Origin: a bacterium
GTDB taxonomy: Bacteria; Chloroflexota; Dormibacteria; UBA8260; Bog-877
Direction: 5' to 3'
Length of the DNA stretch: 33,045 nucleotides
NCBI GenBank assembly: GCA_021791455.1
Contig: JAJYWM010000317.1
Span: forward strand, 1-33,045
In this document: in pieces, positions 23,343-30,832 of the stretch
How the letters are laid out: each line of letters begins with the position of its first letter
Position numbering within the stretch: the stretch's first letter is position 1
Program-made: the position numbers and the translations under genes
The notes under the pieces: model-generated
The model's input: the letters and a program-made list of their open reading frames with translations, nothing else
Database searches by the model: none
Told to the model about the DNA's origin: nothing

Positions 23343-24314
23343 ATGGATTACGTTCATCTCGGTAGATCCGGACTTCGCGTCAGCCCCCTATGCCTCGGGA
23401 CCATGAATTTCGGTCCCCTGACGGCGGAGGACGACGCTCACCAGATCATGGATCACGCCCTCGAGCTGGGAATCAACTTCTTCGACACGGCCAACGTCTA
23501 CGGTCGGTCGGTCCGGATGGGTCTCACCGAGGAGATAGTCGGTAAGTGGTTCGCCAAGGGAGGCGGCCGCCGGGAGAAGGTGGTGATCGCCACCAAGCTC
23601 TACGGTTCCACCACGGACTGGCCCAATGACACGTTCCTCTCCGCCCGCAACATCAAGGCCGCCTGTGAGGCCTCCCTGCGGCGGCTCCAGACCGACCACC
23701 TCGACCTTTATCAGATGCACCACATCGATCGCGAGACGCCCTGGGAGGAGATCTGGGAGGCGTTCGAGACTCTGCGGCTGCAGGGCAAGATCATCTACGC
23801 GGGTTCTTCCAACTTCGCCGGCTGGCACATCGCCAAGGCCCAGGAGCATGCCCGTCAGCGCCACTTCTTGGGACTCGTCAGCGAGCAATCGCTCTACAAC
23901 CTCATGGCGCGCCAGATCGAGCTCGAAGTCCTCCCCGCCTGCCGCGACTACGGCTTGGGGTTGATCCCCTGGAGCCCCTTGGCGTCGGGAATTCTGGGCG
24001 GGGCTCTCCAGAAGCAGCAGGAGGGCAGGCGCTCCGACCAGCACAATCAGGAGAGGATCGAGAAGTACCGGCCGCAGCTGGAGGCCTACGAGAGCCTCTG
24101 CCGCGAGCTCAACGAGCAGCCCGCAGACGTGGCGCTGGCCTGGTTGCTGCATCAGCCCGGCGTCACCGCCCCCATCATCGGACCCAGGACCATGGACCAG
24201 TTCCGGGGCGCCATGCGGTCCCTGGAGATCCAGCTGAACCAGGAGGCTCTGACCAAGCTGGACGCCATCTTTCCAGGTCCAGGAGGGGCCGCTCCCGAGG
24301 CTTACGCCTGGTGA
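23343..24314 (+). CDS. Aldo/keto reductase (AKR11/YajO-like)
   Basis: A 323-residue AKR whose N-terminus MDYVHLGRSGLRVSPLCLGT is the standard start of this subgroup. The tetrad is Asp48 and Tyr53 (FFDTANVYG), Lys85 (VIATKLYG) and His126 (DLYQMHHID). SSNFAGWHIA and IIGPRTMDQFRGA are typical cofactor-end motifs. The ATG at 23343 gives the family length. An in-frame ATG at 23289 has aggggaggg directly before it, so an 18-residue longer form is possible. Residues 224-245 are polar and rich in Gln, Arg and Glu. Its stop leads straight into a 15-bp terminator stem shared with the convergent MFS gene. Confidence 0.92.
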   Translation: MDYVHLGRSGLRVSPLCLGTMNFGPLTAEDDAHQIMDHALELGINFFDTANVYGRSVRMGLTEEIVGKWFAKGGGRREKVVIATKLYGSTTDWPNDTFLSARNIKAACEASLRRLQTDHLDLYQMHHIDRETPWEEIWEAFETLRLQGKIIYAGSSNFAGWHIAKAQEHARQRHFLGLVSEQSLYNLMARQIELEVLPACRDYGLGLIPWSPLASGILGGALQKQQEGRRSDQHNQERIEKYRPQLEAYESLCRELNEQPADVALAWLLHQPGVTAPIIGPRTMDQFRGAMRSLEIQLNQEALTKLDAIFPGPGGAAPEAYAW

Positions 24315-24315
24315 A

Positions 24316-24348
24316 GGAGGGGGCTGACGGAGTCCGTCAGCCCCCTCC
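24316..24348. terminator. Bidirectional terminator overlapping the end of the MFS gene
   Basis: GGAGGGGGCTGACGG (24316-24330) and CCGTCAGCCCCCTCC (24334-24348) form a perfect 15-bp stem with the 3-nt loop AGT. It begins 1 bp after the aldo/keto reductase stop. The TGA of the convergent MFS gene (24337-24339) lies inside the right arm, so the last codons of that gene are part of the terminator. Confidence 0.85.
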
Positions 24349-25536
24349 TGCCGGTCCTGAGCGGGGCAGGCAGAGCCAGATCCCGCCTATCCCGCATAGG
24401 CAGGCCGCCAACTCCATCCCGCCGCGGGCGCCGAGCGGGCCGAACACCGCACCTCCAGCGACGGTGCCCAGGGCGGCCGCTCCACTTCCCACGGCGAGGT
24501 AGGCCGCAAAGACCCGGCCATGCAGTGCGGTGGGGGTGCGGCTCTGGATGAGCTGGCGGGCGGCGTTGGCTTCAACTCCGTTGCCGACGCCACCCAAGAG
24601 GTAGGCCGGAAGCACCAGGCTCAGGCTGGGGCCGGCACCGGCCACGGCGAGTCCCACGGCTGCCAGCAGCCCTCCGGCCCCGATCAGCGGCAAGCCCTTG
24701 AGCCGTGCGACCCTGGGCGCGAGAAGGGCTCCCGCGATCATGCCGCCGCCCCAGAACGACACCATAAGCCCGTAGCCGAGGCTGCCCCCGTGGAGGACCC
24801 TCGTGGCCAGGAATACCTCGACCACGACCGCCAGGTTCAGCGCGGCGATCACCAGTGATACCGGGAGCACAAGAGATCTGAGCCCGGGAGCCTCGGCGAG
24901 CAGGCGCAGTCCTGCCCAAGCCGAATCCCCGTTCTCACGGCTCCCGGCCTGGGGCGGCCGTCTCATCCTCATCCGGCACAGGAGGAGGAAGCAGCTGGCC
25001 ACCGAGCAGCTGTCGATGAGCAGGGGCACCCGAGTGCCGCTCAGGAAGACCAGGGATGCTCCGAGGATTGGGCCAGCAGTCGCCCCGGCCCAGTGAGTCA
25101 CCTGGAAACCGGTCAAGGCGGAGGAGGAGGCCTTCTCCTCTGCGAAGAGGGCACCCGCCAGGGCATAGAGGCCCGGAACCATCGTCGCCGCCGATGCTCC
25201 GAGAGCCACGCAGAGCACCAGGACCGGAGCCACACCCGGAACCAGGGCTAGGCCCAGGTCGAGGCAGGCTTGGATCAGGGCCGCACCGCTGAGGACGAAG
25301 ACTGTCTCATACCGGTCCAGAGTCGCTCCGATCCAAGGAGCCAACAGTACGGCGGGAAGGGTGGTGGCCAGCCAGAGTCCGGCCACCACCCACCCTGACC
25401 CGGTGGCATAGGTCAGCCGAAGCACCAGAGCGACCTCGGCACAGGCGCCGGTTGCGGCCATCACCAAGGAGATGCTCAGAAGTCGGCGGAGCTCCGAATG
25501 GGCGCGCAGTTCCAGGCTTGATTGAGAAGCTGACAA
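24337..25536 (-). CDS. MFS transporter
   Basis: A 399-residue major facilitator with about 12 spans, beginning SASQSSLELRAHSELRRLLSIS before the first span. The loop after span 2 reads APWIGATLDRYET, a degenerate motif A as in the MFS_3/enterobactin-exporter-like group. The C-terminal half contains FWGGGMIAGALLAPRVARLKG and GVGNGVEANAARQLIQSRTP, also typical of that group. It probably exports a small molecule; the substrate is unknown. The frame is open to 25686, but TTG 25536 is chosen because tttggag precedes it by 7 nt and it gives normal family length. It converges on the AKR with overlapping terminator. Confidence 0.85.
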   Translation of the reverse strand: MSASQSSLELRAHSELRRLLSISLVMAATGACAEVALVLRLTYATGSGWVVAGLWLATTLPAVLLAPWIGATLDRYETVFVLSGAALIQACLDLGLALVPGVAPVLVLCVALGASAATMVPGLYALAGALFAEEKASSSALTGFQVTHWAGATAGPILGASLVFLSGTRVPLLIDSCSVASCFLLLCRMRMRRPPQAGSRENGDSAWAGLRLLAEAPGLRSLVLPVSLVIAALNLAVVVEVFLATRVLHGGSLGYGLMVSFWGGGMIAGALLAPRVARLKGLPLIGAGGLLAAVGLAVAGAGPSLSLVLPAYLLGGVGNGVEANAARQLIQSRTPTALHGRVFAAYLAVGSGAAALGTVAGGAVFGPLGARGGMELAACLCGIGGIWLCLPRSGPAGGG

Positions 25537-25708
25537 GAGAGGACTCCAAAGAGTGAGTTCTTGGCGGTCGCTGCCGCCCTTCTTGTGCGCACGGCACGGC
25601 CCCGGAGCCCAGGGCTCCTCCATCATCGCGACGGATGGCTCGTGCCGGATCGGAGCTTCTGCTACAAGGGACCCGAAGTATAGCAATGGCCCGGGCCGAA
25701 CATCACCA

Positions 25709-26167
25709 TCAGCGGGGGCGCTTGAGGGATCGAAGAGCCAGGGTCGCGCGGGTGGCGGCTGCCGCCGTCCTGACCAGCTCCATGGGAACGGGGGCGGGGC
25801 GACCGTCGCTCAGTCTGACCCACACCCACTCGGTGAAGATCTCTGCCAGAAGGCGGGAGTCCGCCCCCCTCTCGACGGTTGTTCGGCGCTGCCCTCTGGT
25901 GCCCTGGACCGCCTCTACCCTGACTGTGAGGTTCAGCCGGTCGCCATACCGCGCGGGGGCGTGATAATCGACCTCGCTTCGGCGGATGACCCAGGTCCCT
26001 CCATGGGCCCTGGCCCACTCCACCCCGAAGCCGCTCGCCTCGGCATGACGGGCGGCCATCTCCTCCGCGTAGTTCAGGTAGACCGCGTTGTTCACATGAC
26101 CGTTCGCGTCGATCTCATACTGGCGCACCGGCCAGCTGTCGGTGTAAACGAGAGGGTCCCCAGACAC
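25709..26167 (-). CDS. Hotdog-fold acyl-CoA thioesterase (4HBT family)
   Basis: A 152-residue hotdog protein. The 4-hydroxybenzoyl-CoA thioesterase/YbgC signature is present near the N-terminus: YEIDANGHVNNAVYLNYAEE (17-36), with catalytic Asp20, His24 and Asn26 positions. SEVDYHAPARYGDRLNLTV follows as expected for strand 3. It probably hydrolyses an acyl-CoA or acyl-ACP thioester in the cytoplasm, but the chain is not predictable. It starts at GTG 26167 and is divergent from the membrane protein at 26298, with a 130-bp spacer. No acyl-carrier or fatty-acid gene is adjacent. Confidence 0.87.
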   Translation of the reverse strand: MSGDPLVYTDSWPVRQYEIDANGHVNNAVYLNYAEEMAARHAEASGFGVEWARAHGGTWVIRRSEVDYHAPARYGDRLNLTVRVEAVQGTRGQRRTTVERGADSRLLAEIFTEWVWVRLSDGRPAPVPMELVRTAAAATRATLALRSLKRPR

Positions 26168-26297
26168 CGTCTCATTATCGAAGAGGTGACCCGGCGATCA
26201 ACTTAAGCGACACACCAATACCCCACCGGCGGTTCCGTACCCTGGTGGCACGGTCCGCCATCCGGCGACCGCCAGCAGCTCTACTGAGGTCGTTGGA

Positions 26298-27704
26298 ATG
26301 TCGGACCTGAGCTGGCCCTCTGACTGGTGGGGGCGGTTGATACCGGAGTGGCGCCCGACCAGGGACGTCGCCGACCGGCTCGGCGTGCTGGTGACCGCCT
26401 TCGGTGCCTTCAAATTCTCCAACTGGCTCTGGCTGTCAAACCGGGTGCCCGGCAAGGCCGCCCTGCTCGCCAACTTGCTCCTGCAGTACGTGGCCTTTGC
26501 GGCCTTCTTCCTTCTGGTCGCCATTGCCCTGAGGCGTCCCCTGCCGAGGTGGATCAGGCGCCTGAAACCGGGGCGGCTGCTCTACATGAGCCCGCTGGTC
26601 GCGCTCCTGGCCCTCTTGGTCGTCGGGTCGGGGATAGGCGACTCCATCGCCCGGGGCCATCTGCTCATCGATGACGCCAACGCGATGGCCGTCTGCGGCG
26701 CCCGGGCGATCACCACCGGCCACGATCCCTACAAGGTAGATGAGATCCCCTGTCTCACAAGCTTGCATCTCTCGCCCCAACTCGCAACCCCCTATAAGGT
26801 TGGACCCCTGGCCGGCGTCGCCACCTACCCGACCGCAGCCCAGATCGCAGCCGCCGCGGCGTCGCCCGACCACGGGGGCCAGAGGCTCTTCTCCCCGCTG
26901 GGCAAGCCGCCTCTCGATCCCGCGGCCATGGTCCCGGTCGCCAGGTCCCCAGCTGCCGTGAGGGCCATGTGGACGCTCCTGCCGATCCTCATCTTGCTGC
27001 TGGCGGTGGCGCTGGCGGCGGGGCCACTGTGGCCGGCCGCGGGGGGGCTGCTGCTGCTGACCTACTTCCTCAATGGCTCGGCCGTGAACTTTGCCGCCAA
27101 CGGCAATGGCGAGGCCTTCGCCTACGTCCTGCTGGCGCTGAGCGTCCTGTTCGCGCGTCGACCGGTGCTGTCGGCGATCTGCCTCGGGTTGGCACTCGGG
27201 AGCAATGAGCTCGCTTGGTTCTTCCTACCCGGATACGTGCTGCTCTGCGTTGACCTCGGCGCCTGGTGGAGGAGAGGGGTGACGGTGGCGGCGACCGTCC
27301 TGGTGTCCACGGTCCCCTTCGTGGTGCGCTATCCAGACTCCATCACCGCTGTCTACAACACCCTGAGAGCCCACACATTCCCACTTGGATCCGGGCCGTC
27401 GGAGCTGATCCTGGGGGGCTTTCTGACCGGTCCCGCCCGGATCTTCTGGCTGCTGGCGACAGGGCTCGCTATAGCCGTGATCTTTCTTTGGGGGCTGTTC
27501 TCCTACCGCTGGCGGATAGGGGCCGCCGTGCTGGTGCTGGCCGGCTTCTGGCTCAGCTGGCGCAGCCTGGACGAGTATCTGGCCCAGATCCCGCTGCTGG
27601 CACTGGTGGCGATCCTGGTCCTCTTCCGGGATCGAGCAGCGTCGGGCGACGTCCGCGCCTCCAATCCTGCTCCGGGGCTCTCCCGGAGCGCCGCCGGCCC
27701 CTAG
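26298..27704 (+). CDS. Polytopic membrane protein of unknown function (possibly GT-C/GT87-like)
   Basis: A 468-residue protein with two early spans (about 55-110), a long polar segment (about 115-218) and some nine further spans to residue 450. The polar segment has DDANAMAVCGARAITTGHDPYKVDEIPC; the Asp-Asp pair, two Cys and HDPYKV recall the first extracytoplasmic loop of GT-C polyprenyl-phosphate-dependent glycosyltransferases (GT87, where an Asp and a DPY motif are common). This is a family-level suggestion only. NGNGEAFAYVLLALSVLFARRP and GLALGSNELAWFFLP also fit that group. It starts at ATG 26298 with a weak ribosome binding site and converges on the MMPL gene with a 12-bp gap. Confidence 0.6.
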   Translation: MSDLSWPSDWWGRLIPEWRPTRDVADRLGVLVTAFGAFKFSNWLWLSNRVPGKAALLANLLLQYVAFAAFFLLVAIALRRPLPRWIRRLKPGRLLYMSPLVALLALLVVGSGIGDSIARGHLLIDDANAMAVCGARAITTGHDPYKVDEIPCLTSLHLSPQLATPYKVGPLAGVATYPTAAQIAAAAASPDHGGQRLFSPLGKPPLDPAAMVPVARSPAAVRAMWTLLPILILLLAVALAAGPLWPAAGGLLLLTYFLNGSAVNFAANGNGEAFAYVLLALSVLFARRPVLSAICLGLALGSNELAWFFLPGYVLLCVDLGAWWRRGVTVAATVLVSTVPFVVRYPDSITAVYNTLRAHTFPLGSGPSELILGGFLTGPARIFWLLATGLAIAVIFLWGLFSYRWRIGAAVLVLAGFWLSWRSLDEYLAQIPLLALVAILVLFRDRAASGDVRASNPAPGLSRSAAGP

Positions 27705-27716
27705 TCGGATCCCATC

Positions 27717-30035
27717 TCAGGTGGAGCGCTCCGCCATTGCCCCGGCCAGTGGCTCTGGCGCCTTTGGCGGAGCCGGGGGTGGCGCAGGCGTCCGGTACAG
27801 CGAGGAGGGCCACCAGTTCCAGCGACCGAGGATCACGACCACTGAGGGGACGACCAGGGTACGGATCACGAAAGTGTCCATGAAGACGCCGGCCGCGATG
27901 CCGAAGCCGATCTGCTCGATCTCGGAGCCACCGCCCGAGCCGCCCCCTGCGATCGCCAGGACGGCGAAGGTTCCTCCGAGCACCAGTCCCGCCGTGCTGA
28001 CGGTGGTGCCGGTCATGCCCACGGCGCGGCGGACCGCCGTCCGCAGGGGCATCGCCTGCACCTCCTCCCGGATCCTGGTCATGACCAGGATGTTGTAATC
28101 CGAGCCCAGCGCCATGAGGAAGACGAACATCAGGAACGGCAAGAGGAAGTTGATTCCGTCCTGACCGGCGAGGTGGACGAAGATCACCGCCACCAGGCCC
28201 AGGGCGGCCAGGTACGAGAGGACCACGCTGAAGACCAGATACAGGGGCGCCACCAAGCTCCGCATCACCACCGCCAGGAGCAGGGCGATCAGGATGGCCA
28301 CGACCGGAATGATGTGCAACAGGTCGCTGTTGGAGAGGTTCTGCACGTCGTAGGCGAACGGCAGCACGCCGAAGATGCCGCTGGCCGTCGCCCCCACCTG
28401 CTTCGCCACCGCGGTGACCGAGGTTCGGATAGCCGGAACGGCGGCCAGGGCCGATGCGGAGTTGTCGTTGTTGTGCAGCAGCAGGGTGGAGAACTGCACC
28501 GTCTGTCCGCCCGGGCTGATGAATGCGGAGAGGGTCCGATAGGCGTTGTACTCCTGGGCTGGCACCGGGCTGCCAGCTGGCTCCAGCTCAGGGAGCAGGC
28601 CCGGGGCTCCAAGGGACTGGTGCAGGCTGACGATCTCCGCTGGGCTCAGGTGGGAGGCTTCCAGCGCGCCGATCACGGACTTGAAGTCTCCAGATCGCTT
28701 GAGATCCCGCTCGGCCGCGGCCAGCACCTGGGGATTGCTCCAAGCGGAGTAGGGCAGCCGGAATAGCACGGCTGAGGACTGCACGTTGGAGGCGGGGAAG
28801 TCCTTGGCCAGCACCGCCGCTCCGGCTGCGGAGTCGGTGCCAGTGGGGGCGGCGGTGTTGCCGAATCCCGCCGTGGTGCTCGTCAGGTTTCCCAGTGCCA
28901 AACCCCCAAAGACGACCACGCCCGCCACCAGTATCCAAAGCGGCCGGTTGACGACTCCTCCTGCCAGGCGGCCATAGATCCCGGTCCTGGGCCGGGACTC
29001 CAGCTTGGTGTTGGTGGGCCAGAAGATGGCCCGGCCGAAGATCGCCAGGAGTGCCGGGAGCAGGGTCAGACCCGCCAGCAGCATCAGCCCTATCCCAATC
29101 GCCAGGGCTGGCCCGAGACTCTGATAGAGGCCGAACTGGGCCAGCAGGAGGCTGAGCAAGGCGGCGATGACCGTCAGGGCGGAGAAGGTGATGGACTCAC
29201 CCACGGTGCTGACCGCGGTGACCACCGCCTCATGCGGCGTGAGACCTCGGCGAAGTTCCTCGCGCACTCGAAAGACCAGAAAAAGCCCGTAGTCGGTCCC
29301 GGCGCCGAGCACCAGCACGATCAGGATCACCTGCGTGATCACCGACACCTGGACGCCGATGTGGGTGGCCTCGGCCACCACCGGTCCTGACAGGGCGAGC
29401 ACCAGGGCGGCCGGCAGGAGTGTCACGAAGGGCGCCAGGACGGCGCGGAATGCAACCAGCAGCAGAGCCAGGATGAAGATGACGGAGAAGAGCTGAGTCA
29501 GGTTCTGCGAATGTTTGGACGACTGCTGGCTGTCGATGACGGTGGGCAGGTCGCCCGTCAGGTAATAGGTGAGCCCAGGGACGCTGGCGGCCGCGAACCT
29601 ATCGCGGATGGATGCCACCAGCTGCGGTCCGGCTCCACCGCCGAAGGCCGGAACCGCCGCTTCGATGAGGGCCTGCCGGGCCTGGCCATTGGGAGAGGTG
29701 CCGAGATCCCGCACCACCCTGACCTTGGGCAACTTGGCAATCTTCGCCTCGAACCGCGTGATCGCAGCCTGCTCCTCAGCGGTCAGGGGACCGTGGGCAC
29801 TGACCGCCACCAGGGTGGAAGCTGCCAGGTTCGAGTTCTGAAAGGGGCTGGCCAGCTGGGCGGCCCTCATGCTCGGGGCACTGCTGGGCAGGAAGGCGGA
29901 GTTGCTGTCCTTGCTCACCGAGGCCAAGCTGGGCAGGACATGCACCAGAACCACCGTCAGAACTATCCATGCGACCACGACAGCAAATCGGAAGCGGACC
30001 GCGAAACGTCCCAGGCTCGCGAAGAACGATCTCAA
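27717..30035 (-). CDS. MMPL/RND-family membrane exporter
   Basis: A 772-residue transporter with two MMPL (PF03176) repeats. Each has one N-terminal span, an extracytoplasmic domain and a block of spans. The first block has GAGTDYGLFLVFRVREELRRG followed by ITFSALTVIAALLSLLLAQF. The second has LGSDYNILVMTRIREE, the Asp-Tyr pair thought to carry protons in MmpL proteins, then AVRRAVGMTGTTVSTAG and VFMDTFVIRTLVVP, ending GRWNWWPSSLY. Length is typical of the actinomycete ActII-3/YdfJ-type and shorter than mycolic-lipid MmpLs. It likely exports a lipid or hydrophobic compound by proton motive force. Its start overlaps the MarR stop by 4 bp (ATGA-type), so it is in an operon with and presumably repressed by MarR. 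Confidence 0.92.
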   Translation of the reverse strand: MRSFFASLGRFAVRFRFAVVVAWIVLTVVLVHVLPSLASVSKDSNSAFLPSSAPSMRAAQLASPFQNSNLAASTLVAVSAHGPLTAEEQAAITRFEAKIAKLPKVRVVRDLGTSPNGQARQALIEAAVPAFGGGAGPQLVASIRDRFAAASVPGLTYYLTGDLPTVIDSQQSSKHSQNLTQLFSVIFILALLLVAFRAVLAPFVTLLPAALVLALSGPVVAEATHIGVQVSVITQVILIVLVLGAGTDYGLFLVFRVREELRRGLTPHEAVVTAVSTVGESITFSALTVIAALLSLLLAQFGLYQSLGPALAIGIGLMLLAGLTLLPALLAIFGRAIFWPTNTKLESRPRTGIYGRLAGGVVNRPLWILVAGVVVFGGLALGNLTSTTAGFGNTAAPTGTDSAAGAAVLAKDFPASNVQSSAVLFRLPYSAWSNPQVLAAAERDLKRSGDFKSVIGALEASHLSPAEIVSLHQSLGAPGLLPELEPAGSPVPAQEYNAYRTLSAFISPGGQTVQFSTLLLHNNDNSASALAAVPAIRTSVTAVAKQVGATASGIFGVLPFAYDVQNLSNSDLLHIIPVVAILIALLLAVVMRSLVAPLYLVFSVVLSYLAALGLVAVIFVHLAGQDGINFLLPFLMFVFLMALGSDYNILVMTRIREEVQAMPLRTAVRRAVGMTGTTVSTAGLVLGGTFAVLAIAGGGSGGGSEIEQIGFGIAAGVFMDTFVIRTLVVPSVVVILGRWNWWPSSLYRTPAPPPAPPKAPEPLAGAMAERST

Positions 30036-30592
30036 GTTGGCTGGCCTCCGTCTGAGGTGTGGTCCATCGGCTCTCGTTCTGGGGAAGGCTCTGCCGCCAC
30101 CAGCAGGCGCAGCGTGGCGACCAGCTCCGAGAGCTCGGCGTCCCCAAGCGGGCGCAGCAGCTCGGCCACACCGCGCTGCACCAGGCTGCGGACCTCCTGG
30201 GCCATTGACCGTGCCCTCGGCGTCAGATCGATCACCACGGCCCGCCTGTCGTTGGGCGCGGTGCGACGCTGAACCCAGCCGTGGTCCACCAGGCGGTCCA
30301 CCAGCTCGGTCGCGCTGCTGGGGCTGATCGAAAGCTTCCGGGCCAGCTCACTCATGGCGACCGGCCCCTCGTGCAACACCGCCATGATCACCGCTCGCTG
30401 GTTTGGGGTTACGGTGGCGATGGCCGCCGCAACCCCCGCCGGGGCGTCTTGCAACCGGGCGGCGACCGATCCCTTCACCCGCAGGCTCAACTCCCATTGC
30501 AGCCTGGTGAACTCGGCTGCCAGCCTGGCGCGACGGTCGTCCTCTGGCTCCGGGTGGTTGTCGCTAAGTTTCGGCATCCGAACCATACGCAT
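30032..30592 (-). CDS. MarR-family transcriptional regulator
   Basis: A 186-residue winged-helix regulator. The wHTH (about 62-127) shows TPNQRAVIMAVLHEGPVAMSELA, the recognition helix region SISPSSATELVDRLVDHGWV, and the wing RRTAPNDRRAVVIDLTP. A C-terminal dimerisation helix follows (128-168). MarR proteins usually repress an adjacent exporter until a small ligand binds, and here the gene leads directly into the MMPL exporter. Three in-frame ATGs (30592, 30586, 30577) lack a clear ribosome binding site, so a leaderless or short-leader message is likely. A repeated 9-mer and a small palindrome overlap this start region and are candidate operators. Confidence 0.92.
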   Translation of the reverse strand: MRMVRMPKLSDNHPEPEDDRRARLAAEFTRLQWELSLRVKGSVAARLQDAPAGVAAAIATVTPNQRAVIMAVLHEGPVAMSELARKLSISPSSATELVDRLVDHGWVQRRTAPNDRRAVVIDLTPRARSMAQEVRSLVQRGVAELLRPLGDAELSELVATLRLLVAAEPSPEREPMDHTSDGGQPT

Positions 30593-30616
30593 GGATGATA
30601 GTCATATATCCGAACC
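30576..30616. promoter_or_regulatory. Candidate MarR operator region: direct repeats and palindrome
   Basis: The 9-mer ATCCGAACC occurs at 30576-30584 and again at 30608-30616, 32 bp apart (about three helical turns). Between them is the palindrome ATGA-TAG-TCAT (30595-30605). The region overlaps the start of the MarR gene and its likely promoter (minus-strand TATCAT near 30594-30599). This is the expected place for autoregulatory MarR binding. Confidence 0.5.
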
Positions 30617-30677
30617 TATGGCCGGTTTGAGGTGGGGCGCTGAGCCGGGTTCGCTCACAGGCCGTAAGACGGGCGGC

Positions 30678-30683
30678 TATACT
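30678..30683 (+). promoter_or_regulatory. Candidate -10 box of the thiamine operon
   Basis: TATACT lies about 22 bp before the aptamer 5' end, so transcription would start near 30690. The transcript would begin almost at a small hairpin, GGGAG (30690-30694) and CTCCC (30699-30703). No strong -35 hexamer is seen near 30655-30660 (tcacag). Confidence 0.5.
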
Positions 30684-30704
30684 CGCCTCGGGAGATGACT
30701 CCCA

Positions 30705-30787
30705 GGTTAGGGGTGCGCCGACAGGGCGCTGAGAGGCACGTGCCAACCCTGAAGACCGGATCTGGTTAGTACCAGCGTCGGGAAGCC
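30705..30787 (+). ncRNA. TPP riboswitch (THI element)
   Basis: The conserved thiamine-pyrophosphate aptamer core is visible: GGGGTGC (30710-30716), GCTGAGAGG (30728-30736), ACCCTGA (30746-30752), ACCGGATCTGGTTAGTACCAG (split as ATCTGG and TACCAGCG) and GGGAA (30780-30784). P1 can be GGTT (30705-30708) with AGCC (30784-30787). P3 is GCGCC (30715-30719) with GGCGC (30725-30729). It lies 45 bp upstream of a permease-thiD operon, the classical target of TPP control. No intrinsic terminator follows, so regulation is probably translational. Confidence 0.95.
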
Positions 30788-30789
30788 TT

Positions 30790-30828
30790 GCCCTGTCGGC
30801 CCAGTCCACCACATCGGTGCAGGGAGGC
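30790..30828 (+). promoter_or_regulatory. Riboswitch expression platform with anti-P3 and Shine-Dalgarno
   Basis: GCCCTGTCGGC (30790-30800) is perfectly complementary, over 11 nt, to GCCGACAGGGC (30717-30727) in the aptamer P3 arm and loop. Its CCCTG (30791-30795) can also pair with CAGGG (30820-30824) of the ribosome binding site of the permease gene (agggagg). The two pairings exclude each other, as expected for an on/off switch. Complementarity is seen directly; the mechanism is inferred. Confidence 0.65.
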
Positions 30829-30832
30829 AGTC

